A stretch of DNA of 64,000 nucleotides from Pyrocephalus nanus (Eukaryota > Chordata > Aves > Passeriformes > Tyrannidae). Position numbers and translations under genes: made by a program. Within the stretch, counting starts at the first letter, position 1, and every line of letters begins with the position of its first letter. The stretch lies in NCBI GenBank assembly GCA_038380795.1, contig CM076267.1:11391501-11455500 (forward strand), given 5' to 3'. The notes under the pieces were generated by a model. It was not told where the DNA came from. It saw only the letters and a list, made by a program, of their open reading frames with translations, and searched no databases. Below, one piece after another: positions 12,580 through 24,200 of this stretch.

Positions 12580-13740
12580 CAGAGAAACATCTACCAAGGC
12601 ATCAGGACTGCAGTGAGCAATTCACACTGACTCAGAAAAACAATCAATGGGGTTCAAAACAAGAGGTTCACTTTTTTTCCCCTGACTAAGGAAAGCCTGC
12701 ATCTGGCAGCACTGACAATTATTTTGAACTGTTTGATGCTTTCTGGAACAGAGGCAGGACAGGTTATATAGTCTGAACACCGCCTGAAGTGCTTCTCCAT
12801 CTTTAAATAGTCAGGACAGTGAAAGGATTAGAAATCTCTGTCAATCGGGACAGTGCCTGAGCTGTGCAATTTTAATCTTATTATAGCTACAGTAAATTGC
12901 AGAAACAGAGCTCTGAAGAGCCATCCGAGCTTGCAGTTCTGCCATGACAATGCAACTCCAATCAGACTCTTGGCAAGCGACCCTTGGTTTCAGAAGACAA
13001 TAGGTAGCAGCAGCTACTGGATACTGAAAATATTCCAGGCACTAAAACACAGTAAAAAGAAGTTGGACAGTTAATACCATTCATCTGAAAAACAGTAAGA
13101 GGATGATGCTAGCGGATCTGAACATGCTGTTTAGACTGATTTAGTAATCCCCATGTAGGTTAGCTCCATTTCCACAAAGAGCCTGCTTCAAGACAGAAAA
13201 GATCATTTAGTAGCTGATACAGGTAATGAGCTAAATCCGTTTTCAGTTACTCAGTAAATACATCCATTGCTCTGAAAACATAAAAGCAGGGAACAGCTCA
13301 TTTTATTTTACTGCACAGATACACTCCTGAGTTAAAGGTCTTAGTGGTGTATTCTCTCTGCAAAAGGAGAGCAGGCAGAACGAACAGGTCCGTGTCTGAA
13401 AGGTAGCACTCAATTCAGGGTTTATTTGAGTGAACTTACAGTGTCGGTGTCACCCCAGGGCTGCAGAGAACAGCCCCACACAGGAGCAGAGGGTGCTTGA
13501 TTCAGACTTCTGCAGACACAGAATCCTGCACACCAGCCTCCTCCAACACGTGCACCCACCCCCTGCGATAAAACTGCCACGACAGGAAATCATTTACCCC
13601 CTGAAAAAGATTCACGTCGCAGACAGCGTATGCTCGTGTTTCCATTCACAGCAGTGACTGGCTGAGTTACAAACAGGCAAACCACCATCCCCAGACAGGA
13701 TCACTTAAAATAAGCCTATGTAAACACATACCCTTTTATA

Positions 13741-13778
13741 ACTTATATATATACATATATGTTATATATATATAAGTT
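13741..13778. repeat. AT-rich imperfect palindrome
   Basis: The stretch starts ACTTATATATATACATATAT and is mirrored by a complementary run ending ATATATAAGT, so the two halves can pair as a cruciform or hairpin with only a small centre mismatch. It sits directly before two CA microsatellites. Confidence 0.75.
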
Positions 13779-13807
13779 TTATTTGTGTATACATAGATAT
13801 AAATATG

Positions 13808-13874
13808 CACGCACACACACACACGAACAAACCCCTGTAACAGTAGAGCACAGAACACACACACACACACACAC
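13808..13874. repeat. Two (CA)n microsatellite tracts
   Basis: CA repeats at about 13808-13825 and 13854-13874, separated by about 28 bases of unique sequence. Confidence 0.85.
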
Positions 13875-14595
13875 GAAAATACTGTAAATGATGCTGAACT
13901 GAAATCTAAGAATATAATTAAGAAATTATTAGCAGGTTTAAAAATTGATTTAAAAAACTATTCAAAGTGTCTTTAATATTTATGTTCAAGTAAGGGCCAG
14001 AATGACCACAGATTAGTATTGATAAAAAGAGCTGGCATTAATTTCCCACATTATGCCAGAACTCATGAGTTATTTCTCATTGTCATTTCGCTATCAGCAC
14101 ACCTCATCCACTAGAAAGATTTTTTTTAGGAAACAGTGATTTTTAAGACTTGGGTTACAAGCAATATTGTTTAGGCACCCTCAATCATAAACTATTTCTA
14201 AAATCCACACACACCTTAGAGTATCAGAAGAGAACTAGCGGGACTCAGACATCCACATCCACAGTATTCAGTGTCACAAACAGGTCTTCACAGTAAAAAA
14301 GGCAGTACTGGAGACAGGGGATGGAAAGGTGACACAGTGGTGGCTTTTAGAACAGCAACATTTAGCAAGAGTGACTCTCCAGTACACCACAGATGCTCCA
14401 TATTCAGGAGATATGGAACCACAGTGGTATTTCAGAGATGACTGTGGGTGAAAGTTGGGATTCAGTGGCAGCTAAAGCTATTGTTTACTTGTGCTCCAGG
14501 GTGACTATAAACACCTCTAACAACACTGCGGGGATTATTAGGGATATTTAGTATGGCTAAAAACCCTGGTACCAGTGTCTTTTATCAGAAATCAT

Positions 14596-14601
14596 TTTAT
14601 T
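14596..14601 (-). promoter_or_regulatory. Candidate proximal poly(A) signal AATAAA of SLC49A4
   Basis: On the minus strand this reads CTAATAAAATG, a canonical hexamer about 520 bases after the SLC49A4 stop. A moderately U-rich stretch follows some 30 bases further on. It is the first AATAAA in a suitable setting after the stop codon. Use of the site cannot be shown from sequence alone. Confidence 0.45.
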
Positions 14602-14789
14602 AGAATGTAAATGTAGTGTACTGTTTAATGGACATTCAATATATAAATGACTAGTGATTTAGAAGAGATCTTTAGGAAAAGATTTCTTTTCTCCTTTTCT
14701 ATTTGTTAAGATTATTCCTTATTTCTATTCTGATAGAAGACTCCAAAGATTACTGGTACCCTGGTGCACATAACCATGAGTCAGCACAC

Positions 14790-14806
14790 AGGCACACACA
14801 CACACA
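14790..14806. repeat. Short (CA)n tract in the SLC49A4 3' UTR
   Basis: CA run, reading as GT in the SLC49A4 transcript, about 320 bases after the stop codon. Confidence 0.8.
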
Positions 14807-15120
14807 ACGTATACCTTACTGCTACACATCGACAGCCCCTTAAATAGACAGCCCCAGCTCTGGCACCGGGACCTGTACAGCAGATATATTCTCTTTGTGC
14901 ATTTTGGCATCATTATCACCACTCAAGTTCCACATTTACAGCAAATCAAGGTGGTCTTGAACGTAAGAACAACCCGTCCCTCACCCTCTCTTAAATAAAG
15001 CCACAATTAAGTCTTGTAATTTCTTTGTGTTTCTGCTGTCCAGCTGTGCAAATCCAGGCAGATGTGCAGACTGCAAAGCTGACTTCCAGTCTCTTCCAAC
15101 CCCTCACCAGTCTGGCATTA

Positions 15121-15236
15121 TCACACAGAGACGACAACGTCGAGATAGAGTCTGTCGTAGGATTCGCGGAAGCACAGGATGAGGAGCAGGCTGAGCAGAC
15201 ACGATCCTGGCAGGCACCAGTTGAACCAGGAAAACT
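15121..15236 (-). CDS. SLC49A4: SLC49A4 coding exon 9 (C-terminus and stop)
   Basis: Coding part of the last exon, 116 bases. The acceptor is CCTTACAG before AGTTTTCC. It completes the glutamate codon, encodes membrane segment 12 ([19 protein letters not shown]) and the short cytosolic tail [15 protein letters not shown], and ends in TGA at 15121-15123. The C-terminus agrees with human SLC49A4 almost residue for residue; serine after the LLI-type segment and phenylalanine for leucine near the exon start are the only differences noticed. The 3' UTR continues to lower coordinates. Confidence 0.96.
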
Positions 15237-18200
15237 CTGTAAGGCAGAACAGAGACCCAACCTCAATTATCAAACATGCTCTGTGTTTAAAGTGACCAAA
15301 ACTTAGACTGATGGCAGGTTTGAAGGAAATTGCTGTCTTCTGAACAAAATCCTGACAGCCCTCGATCGATCAACGGTTAACATGGTCTATGAGACTTCTC
15401 CATGGATACCTCAAGTTATAGCTATATATATATATATATATTTATAACCAATGCCTCCAGCTAACGTTAATCCTCCTTATGCAACCTGCCAATGAAGAGA
15501 ACAGGGAGAAAACCCCAAATCTATCATTGCTAATGGAGAATAAACCACTTCCAAAGACTCTACTCATTAGTTCTTTGATTTCTATGGATTGAGAACTAAA
15601 ACAAATTAAAAGTCTAGGATAAAGCTGGATTTGATTTTGAATCAAACCTGCTACATGCTATAAGGAGGGAAAACCAATTCCTCAGAAGAAACTTGTGCTT
15701 AGTACAATCAATTTAATTTAAAACTAGTTGCAAAAACAGCTCCTCAGAAGCCTCTTTTCAGCTGTTAGACTTAATGTACTGCTCTTAAAAAGCCGTGTTC
15801 CATATTCAAGAAATCCCATCATCTGATATTTGCCTACTAATTAACAGTTTTATTCAGGGTTGGTTTTTTTCAAACTAAGTGCATTACAATTTCCTTTTTA
15901 AAAAAAAATTTGTCAATTTACTGAAGAAATATTAATTTCACTGGAGATATTGTTCCATTTATTTTTTAAAATTTTCCTTTATTACTATTATTAATTTAAT
16001 TTTACAGAACCTAAACTCTCCCTCAAGGTCTCTTAATCAAAATCAAGGCTTCAGCACTGCTACTTTCTTAAATCTGTAATTTATATTGCTAAAAGAAAAA
16101 ATCATGATTTATATTACACAATGCAAACAACAGAAGTCAGAAAGCCTAAAAAAAATTCAACCTTCCAAAACCAATACCCTTCAACAACTCCCTCCCTGAT
16201 CTGCCGAAAACCCACAGGGATTTGTTTAGGTAGTAATGTTATTAAAACCAAAGTAGAATTTTCCTAGGCTTGGAGAAAGCTGTGTTATGTGTTGCCAGAA
16301 GTCAATAGTCAAATGCTTTGCTGTTATTTTCCTTATAGTATTCTTGTTTAATTGGATTAAACAGATTTTAACTCAGACTTCCTAACAGACTGAATTTAAC
16401 TTGTGAAGCCTTCATATCTTTTTTAATCCAGAATTTGTGACAGCTCTGGCTGATGCAGCGAATGCATCGATCGCATGAAGCCAAAGGTCAGTTTGCTTTT
16501 GTTTTTCCCTCAGAAGTCCCTGCAGAAAAGGCAAAGGAAAACACATCTAGAGGCTGCAGCTTTGGGGTGCAGGACACAGCTCCACCAGGGAGGCTGAGCT
16601 TTAGGAAGGTTTACATCTCCACTGTGGTAGATGAACCAAAATCTTCAAGGCACTGGAAAGCTTCCAGGGTTTGGGTCCTTCACAGCATTTGCATTATCAG
16701 AGGAGGAGAAGAGAAATCAGAATTAAAACTACTGAAAGATTATCTGGTCTAAAAGGAAAGACCAAAGGAACAAGATGAATTTGACTGAGTTCTGATTTAT
16801 CTGTAAGCTTCTTAAATGTCATTAGAGGATGTATTTGAATCAAATGAAAGCAAATGATTAAGATCATTATCAACCTCTTAAAAGATTTTTTGTTAATCAG
16901 AGGAGCCAATATCACCCACTGGCACTGACCTGCCCCCAGTGACCACATGCTCGCTTGTACTTTTGATCAAAGAACGAAATGTCCTAAGCACAAATTACAG
17001 TTTTTTTAAATTTTTTTTTTGTTTTCTCCTTTGAAGAAATAGAGAAAATATTCCAAATATATGAATATAATGATTTCAGGTTTATCCTTACCTGCTTTTA
17101 CTGATATCTGCTAGGGAGAGAAATACTAGAGACCAAAAATGACTCCAAGTACCCTATTTATGAGGGAATGAGTTCACTTAATCATAATTCTTTCATCAGA
17201 AGTGAGACACTATTCCCATCCTCAGTTATTAAGTAATGCCAAACACTGGATTTCTACTCTGAAAAAATTATCAGAATATTTTATGTCATCTCTCTAGCTC
17301 AGGTATGGATGTCAGAAACTATAACTCACACCAATTAATATTTTACAGAAAATTAATATTAAAAGCGTACTTTAAAATGTAAAGACTAACTCTCACACCA
17401 CCCAAGGCTAACCCGGTTGGCATTCAGATTTTACAATGATGCAGTTCAACAACAGTATTAAAAAAAAAATGAATTCTGTTTGTGTTCACAGACCACAGTT
17501 TGGAACAGGGTTGTCATCCTACTTGTAATTCCCTGACAGAAAGGCACAAACTATGCTGAAAAATGGCCCCAGGTTGTAACCTTGAAGATTTCTAGCAGAA
17601 TTCATTCTGAAATTTGTCAGTCTCCTCTTGGTGATAAAACACAAAATTTTAAGAAGTAAATGCACTCATGATGATACATAAAAGCCCACATTTTCTAATG
17701 CTTTATAAGTCTTGCATCATGAAGCAAACGTTTACTACAGTGATAAAAGACAAATAAAAAATTTGCATCTTTGAAAGCTATTAATAAAGACCACTTCCCT
17801 CTGAAAGCAAATGGGGTTATTATTTTACAGCTTAAAGTAATAATATGTATTATAGCCTACTAAATAGCATGTTGTAAGTTATAATTACGAGTTATGAGGA
17901 AACCAATAACACTTGAGAGATGAGAAAGTGTGAAGAAGTTGATGAGAACATCAAGCAAAAGGCTGATGTGCTGGATTAGGTCACAGGATTGTCTAAAGGA
18001 ATGGCTGTTTCGTCTTTGAGCAGTGGTGAAGAGCTGCCCTCTCCCCTGCAATGGTACATCTGACCCACTGAACAGAGCTGACCATAAATGGGGCATTTCT
18101 GCTCTGCCCCTCCTGGGCAATACAGTTCTACCTAAAAGTATGAGACCGGATTAGCTTTACTGTGGTTCTGAACAGCCAGAGATAAAACTATTATTAATGG

Positions 18201-21200
18201 TCACATTACCAGGCCTTTATAAAATATGATGACAATGTGTACCTTGATGTACCTGGCTATAGCAAATTCAACTAGAATATATCTTGCATCTAAGTAATTT
18301 TATTTTTATTAGCATGCACACAGGAAAGAACAATTAAAACTCTCCTCCCTTGCTGCCCCATCAGGGGGGGATTCAAACATTTGGTTATTAAAGAAATCGT
18401 ATGTGCAAATCCTCCCTTCTACTGACAAAGGTATGTCTTACTGGAGAATTACATTTTCAAAGTGGCTTATATTTCTTACCTGTATGGTAAAATGTGAGGA
18501 AAAACAAAAGCACTCCCATAAACACATTACTCAGAAAGGTGACAACTCCACAGCTAATTCCTTCTGGAACAGGGTAGACTGTCTCCACAAAGAGCTCAAA
18601 GAATATGGGTACGCTGCTGTTGAGGAATATACCCAACAAAATGCAGGATGTGTACAGTGTAGCTATAACACAAACAAAAACAGTTATTAATTTCATGCTG
18701 GTGTTTTTTCCCCCTATTCAGAGCTGCCAAGAATACTAGTATTTGAATAACCAAAGAATGCATAAACTTATTTTTATCCTCTGTGTATCATAAAGCATAT
18801 CACATCCCACTAGCTTTAGGCAGAATGCATGCATTGATTTGGAAAAAAAAAATCAGAAATACCGATTTATTTATTTATTTTTTTTATACAGAACCCAGGA
18901 AGACACACTCAGTGATTTGGAATTCACTTGTAAGTAAAACAAACAACAAAATTATGAATGCAAAGCATCACCTACAGTTTGATTTACCTCTGAAACAAAT
19001 AGAAAATATTGTCCTCCAAACAATTAGGACAGGGAGCAATTAATGCACCAAATTGGAAATGGACATGAATTAACCTTTTGACTTAGCTCTAAAGGTCAAA
19101 ACTAATTCTGCTTCCATTTTACAAATAAATACTAATGATCTACCAGATATCAGGACATCAGTATTCAGCACAGTCTGAGCTGCAACACGTTGAATCCCTT
19201 CTGGCTGCAAAAGGAAATGAAGGGCACCCAGTGCCTGACAGGAACGGGATAGATTTGATAATGCAGATTATTCACTGCTGTACAACAAATTGTTTTTCTT
19301 GGACAAATCAACAGAAGAATTGAAGACATTTCTTCAGTAGCCTCAACTGTTTTGTTCTATAATTTCTAACACTGCCCAATACTCTACAGTGCTCAATATA
19401 GAAGCTTAATATACCTATATTGTCATTTAATAAATCTATTTCTGAAAAGAAAACCAAAAACCTCACACAAAAAACCCCCACAAATTTAGTACCAATCTAG
19501 AAATTTAAATAAGTCTTTCCCTAGTGCTGTCCTGGGATGGGAAAGATTTCCTGACCTGCAATCTCAAAAACTCGAGGTTACTGATCAAGCAAAAAGAATA
19601 AAGAAATTATTAGGTTTGAAAAATAACCAGAAAACTCTGGAATAATTTCTGAAGTTTCCACCAAAAATTATTAAAAAAAATAAAGAAAAAATTTTCAGAT
19701 ACAAAAGTATCACCAAGTCACAGAGAAATTATTTATAGTATATTTTCTTGCAGTAAGGTACAAAATCCTTAGACAATTTTTTTCATGTAGATATATACAG
19801 TTATATTTCAGTTTAATTTACACACTTCTGTCTTGGAAAGGGGAGAACTGAAACAGCTCTGCTTCATCTTCTGTTAAGCATTGCTCAAGCTTTCAACTGA
19901 GAAACTGTTAGGAAGCAGGAAACTTCCACCTTCAAAAAATTAAAAAAAAAAAAAAATCACTGTTTCTTAAAATGTGAAGAATCATGGGAAAGAGATAAAG
20001 GCATTAAAAAACAGAAAGGGCTGTCTACCAGATCCTCTATTTGATATGGTTTGTTTCCAAGGCACAAAGACATATTTCTTTCTCTACAAAGGATTTCTCT
20101 AGACAAGAAAAAGGAGGGAGAGCTGGCCCCTGCTTTTAAGAAAAAACAAACGCACAAAAAACCAAAATCCCCCCAAAACCAACTGCCCCCTCTCTCCAAA
20201 AGCATGGCAACTTTCCCAACTCTTAAATTCTCTTATCATAACCTGCAGAATCAAAGAAATCAAAGCAAGGTATGCCCAGGTATTGTCAGAGAGGAAGAAA
20301 AAACCCCAAACCAGAATTAGGATGTTCCTCCTAATGGGCTCTTCCAGCTAACACACTAAGAACTGATTCCCTAGTTAAAAGATCCATAGATTTTTACTGC
20401 AAGTCCTCACCAGTATTTAAAATTTCATGAGCCCCCCTTTGAACTGCCGCTTACCTCAAACACCACTGCATGTTGCTCTAACTGTCTCTAACTGCTATCA
20501 GGGGTAGCCAGAAAATCCAAACATACTCAGCTATTTGAAATTTTTGTACTGGCTTAAGCAACCAACACATGAATGAAACAGAAGAATCTCTTAAAACAAA
20601 TGAACATCTGTCCCTTATTACAGTTAGTTGAGATATCTATAGGTAACTACTTGTTACTTCTAGAGAACATTCCAGAACTTTCCCCAAAGAAGAGGTGTCA
20701 GCCAGCTGCAATTCTGTATCAGAAACTCAACCAGCAGAAAGAGTTGTGAAGCTGCTGAAAGCCACAACAGCACCATCAAAAGGGGATCTCTGTACAGAGT
20801 GTCAGGGGCAACACCTCTGCAGGAGGGCTGAAACATCTGCCGTAAAGAGCAGCAGCCAGGAAAGAGGAATCACATGCCTCTGAATACAGGCAATCCATAG
20901 ATGTATAATTTCTAGAAGCTCAAGAGTCACTGAGATTAAGTAAAAAATATCTATCGAAGATTAGCAGCCATTTAAAAGATTAAGACTTCAAATTTTAGTT
21001 AATCTAGGAGGTGCCGAAGTTTCCATAAAACAAACAGGAGACTTTAAAATAGACTTGTAGGCTTAAAATATGCTAGTTGAACTATATCATTACTCACCAC
21101 TTACTAAAATGTATTAGGAGAACCAGATCATAAGTGAACAAGTGCAATAACTCTGTACTTCAGAAACAACACCCTCGCATTTCCTTGTCATGACACTCAT

Positions 21201-24200
21201 GCAAATACACCCACCAGCACACACCTCACACTTCCACACTATTAGGAGCAAAGCAGCTTTAGCATCACCCTTTGGTTGCCCCAGAGTGTTACCTGCCTTG
21301 TGTGTGCACACCAAAAACTGCCAGCTGAATACCAATGACAGCACCTCAGCTGCGATCACAGGTAATGCTGATGAAACACGGTCTATGCATAGGTACGCTC
21401 ATCTTTGGAATTAATAAGCAGAAATGTCACAGCAACAGGACAGACACAATACAGCATCCAGAAAATACCAATTTAAGTTCTAACATCTAATGGAAATGAC
21501 AGCTTTTAACTGCTAAGCCACAAAAAGAAGCTCTGAAAGTAAAGGAGATGTGCAAATCTGAATGCTTTCCTTAATGGGTACATACTGTAGTGATGGGAAA
21601 CTGTTTTTTATTTCATGTAGCTGTAAATCACCCAGGGACGTCCTCAGTGATACACAAATAAGCTTATTTCATTAATTTGGCAACTAGGTAACAAATTCAA
21701 CCGGTCAACTAGACAAAAACTCCAAGAGAAGATATGGAGTTTCAGAAAAATAACTAACAGAAAGAAGTACAGTAGGAGTTCAAAAGTGGTTCTTTTGCTT
21801 TTCATTTCACACACTAAATAGCATATCTCACATTCCAGCTCACGGGCAACAAGATATCAGGGAGAAATACTACCTATTAACAGAGACCATTTGCTTTCCA
21901 TTACAGTGACCTTGCATTGAATGAACACAAACAATTACCATGATTTTATACTGCAGAAGAACAGCTGCTAAAGTTACAGCAAATGTTCTTTCAATTAAGA
22001 CAATCTTAATGACAGTCATCAAAAATGAATATGAAAGCACTGACAAAAAAAAAAAAAAAAAGAAAAGAAAAAAAAGAGATGATTTACCAAGAAGCTAACA
22101 TTATGTCCTAAGAACTACCAACTACCCTGGATAAGCATATAGTGGGGAAGCATGTCATCCTATTAGTATAAAAAAAATCACTTTTTCTTAGAAAAAGGAA
22201 TTTCCTGCCTATGAAGCTATGTGCAAAGTTGTATATCCAAGACAGCGGCAGCTATAGACACCAACAATGGAACAGGGCTAGGTTTCCTAAAACATGACAT
22301 TAATTGAAATAATTTAGAACATATTTGTGTGCATTAAGCAGCTATTTCTCAGGCTTGTCACTGCAAAAAGATCAGGAAAAGCAAAACAACCATCCAAAGC
22401 ACAGCTGCTTCAGAGAACTGGCCAGGAGCTGCTGCAGCACAAGGCTCAAGCCATGCTTCATCTTGTCATGTTCATGCTTGAGGTATGAGGCAACCCATGC
22501 ACGCTATTCCCTCAGCACTCATTCTCCTGGCTAGGAAGGAAGCAAGGAATAAAATGTGCCTTGATAATCGCATTAGAGATGTTACCAGTTAGATGAATCA
22601 AGGTACTGACTTGGGACTGATGGTGATGCTGTGGCTTAGCACAAAGAGAAGAAAAAGTGGTAAGAAGGAAGATTCCCTCTTGGCTTCTTATCTCCTACGG
22701 GCCTTCAGCTACTGGATGGCAAATACGTGCCTGTATCCCAGAAAAAGACTTTCTTTTCTCCTAACCACAAGCTGTGGCAAAAGCTTTATACCAATAAAAA
22801 AAAAAAAAGGGAAAAAATAAGAATTCAAATAGGGAAATGATTTAAATGACAGAATTCACTTGGTGTCCCCAGAGGAGCTTGCAACACAGCAGGAGACTCA
22901 AGAATCTCTGACATTCAAACAATTTCCCAGAATATTCCAGGATGTTCTGCAACAGGTTTAGCAATTCACTCTAAAGTATACCATCACTAAATGTATAATT
23001 ACAGAGCCTGATCCAAATCCAAATGAAATTGATGGAAGGAGCTCTAAGTGATGTGACTAGTTCTTATCAACCACTGGCAGATGTATCCTAGCTGATTTTT
23101 AACAAAGAATATGAAAAACTACCATTTAAAAAAAGAAGTTTTCAGATAGATTTACACAGGCAATGCTGTATCAACTGCAAGCACGTGGTACAGCATCTTC
23201 TTCCAAAGTCCTCTGCCAGAATCTCTTGAACTCTGTACATTTTGTAACAGTTCTCTTCTGAGACACACTGAGCCAAGACTCACACAAATTTTATATGGAC
23301 AAACAGGAAAGTAAATACAACAGAATATGTTCTCTTGGGTGCAGCATACAATTTAAAGCAAAACCTGCGGAGGTTTAGGGCACTCTTAATGCCCACTATA
23401 ACTATATTCCAAATCTCAAAGTGAAAGGATAAAGCCTCATGTGGATGCAGTCTTTGTTGACTTAAGTGCTTCAGTATCCCTATGAATGATCCGAACAATT
23501 CAAAGTTAGTTCCTACCAAAATCTAAAGTCTGTTAAAGTAGAATAAAACCTCCCTATAATTTAATTCTTGCCACTGGCCATGGTAAGAAAAGTCATGGAA
23601 GAAGTCCCCCTTAATTTTTCCATGAGAAATGTGACTCCCTCAAGGTAAGACAGTAAATTTTACTTTAATTTATTTCTAGGAACAAAAGAACACAATAGAA
23701 GAAAGATGTCTCTGTAGTGCACGTTTATAACATCAATATGTTTCATTGTCTGGATTTCCATTCCAGCACACACTGATCAAATTGTTATCTCATGATAAGG
23801 TTTTGAAAGTAACCAAAAATCTGATCAAATTTGATTTGTTCTATATACTTCTCATGAGAAAAGCAAGTGAAATTCTCTTTGAAAGCAGAGCATTCAGTTT
23901 GGAGAACTAAGAAGTAAAGAAATTACTGAGTAAGCCTCAAGAAATAAAGGAGCAGGCTGGAAATTACACAATATTTGAGGTTTGCTATCAATGGATATTT
24001 AAGGTGGCCAGATTGATAGATATTCATCCCTGAAAATCTCCTCCTAAATTTCAAGCATTGTATACTGTTTAACACTGGTTTTTAAAACTGTTTTCAAATA
24101 AACCCCCTAAATGATTTCTTCTTTAGGCACTGTTCTATCTGTGGAGTTATAAAACCTGTCTGCAAAACAAAGGTCATTACTCCCATCCTATGAGCAGGAA

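Larger units (their letters stand above)
12580..14579. other. Noncoding flank between LTR element and proximal poly(A) site
   Basis: No coding exon recognised. Contains the AT palindrome and CA microsatellites at 13741-13874. Further minus-strand AATAAA hexamers, for example at 13421-13426, could serve as alternative poly(A) signals for SLC49A4. Confidence 0.45.
14580..15120 (-). other. SLC49A4: SLC49A4 3' UTR, proximal form
   Basis: Sequence following the SLC49A4 stop codon on the minus strand. No further reading frame was recognised. It carries a short CA/GT microsatellite near 14790-14806 and ends at a canonical AATAAA about 520 bases after the stop. The extent is inferred from that signal only, and a longer form reaching as far as about 7890 is possible. 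Confidence 0.55.
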
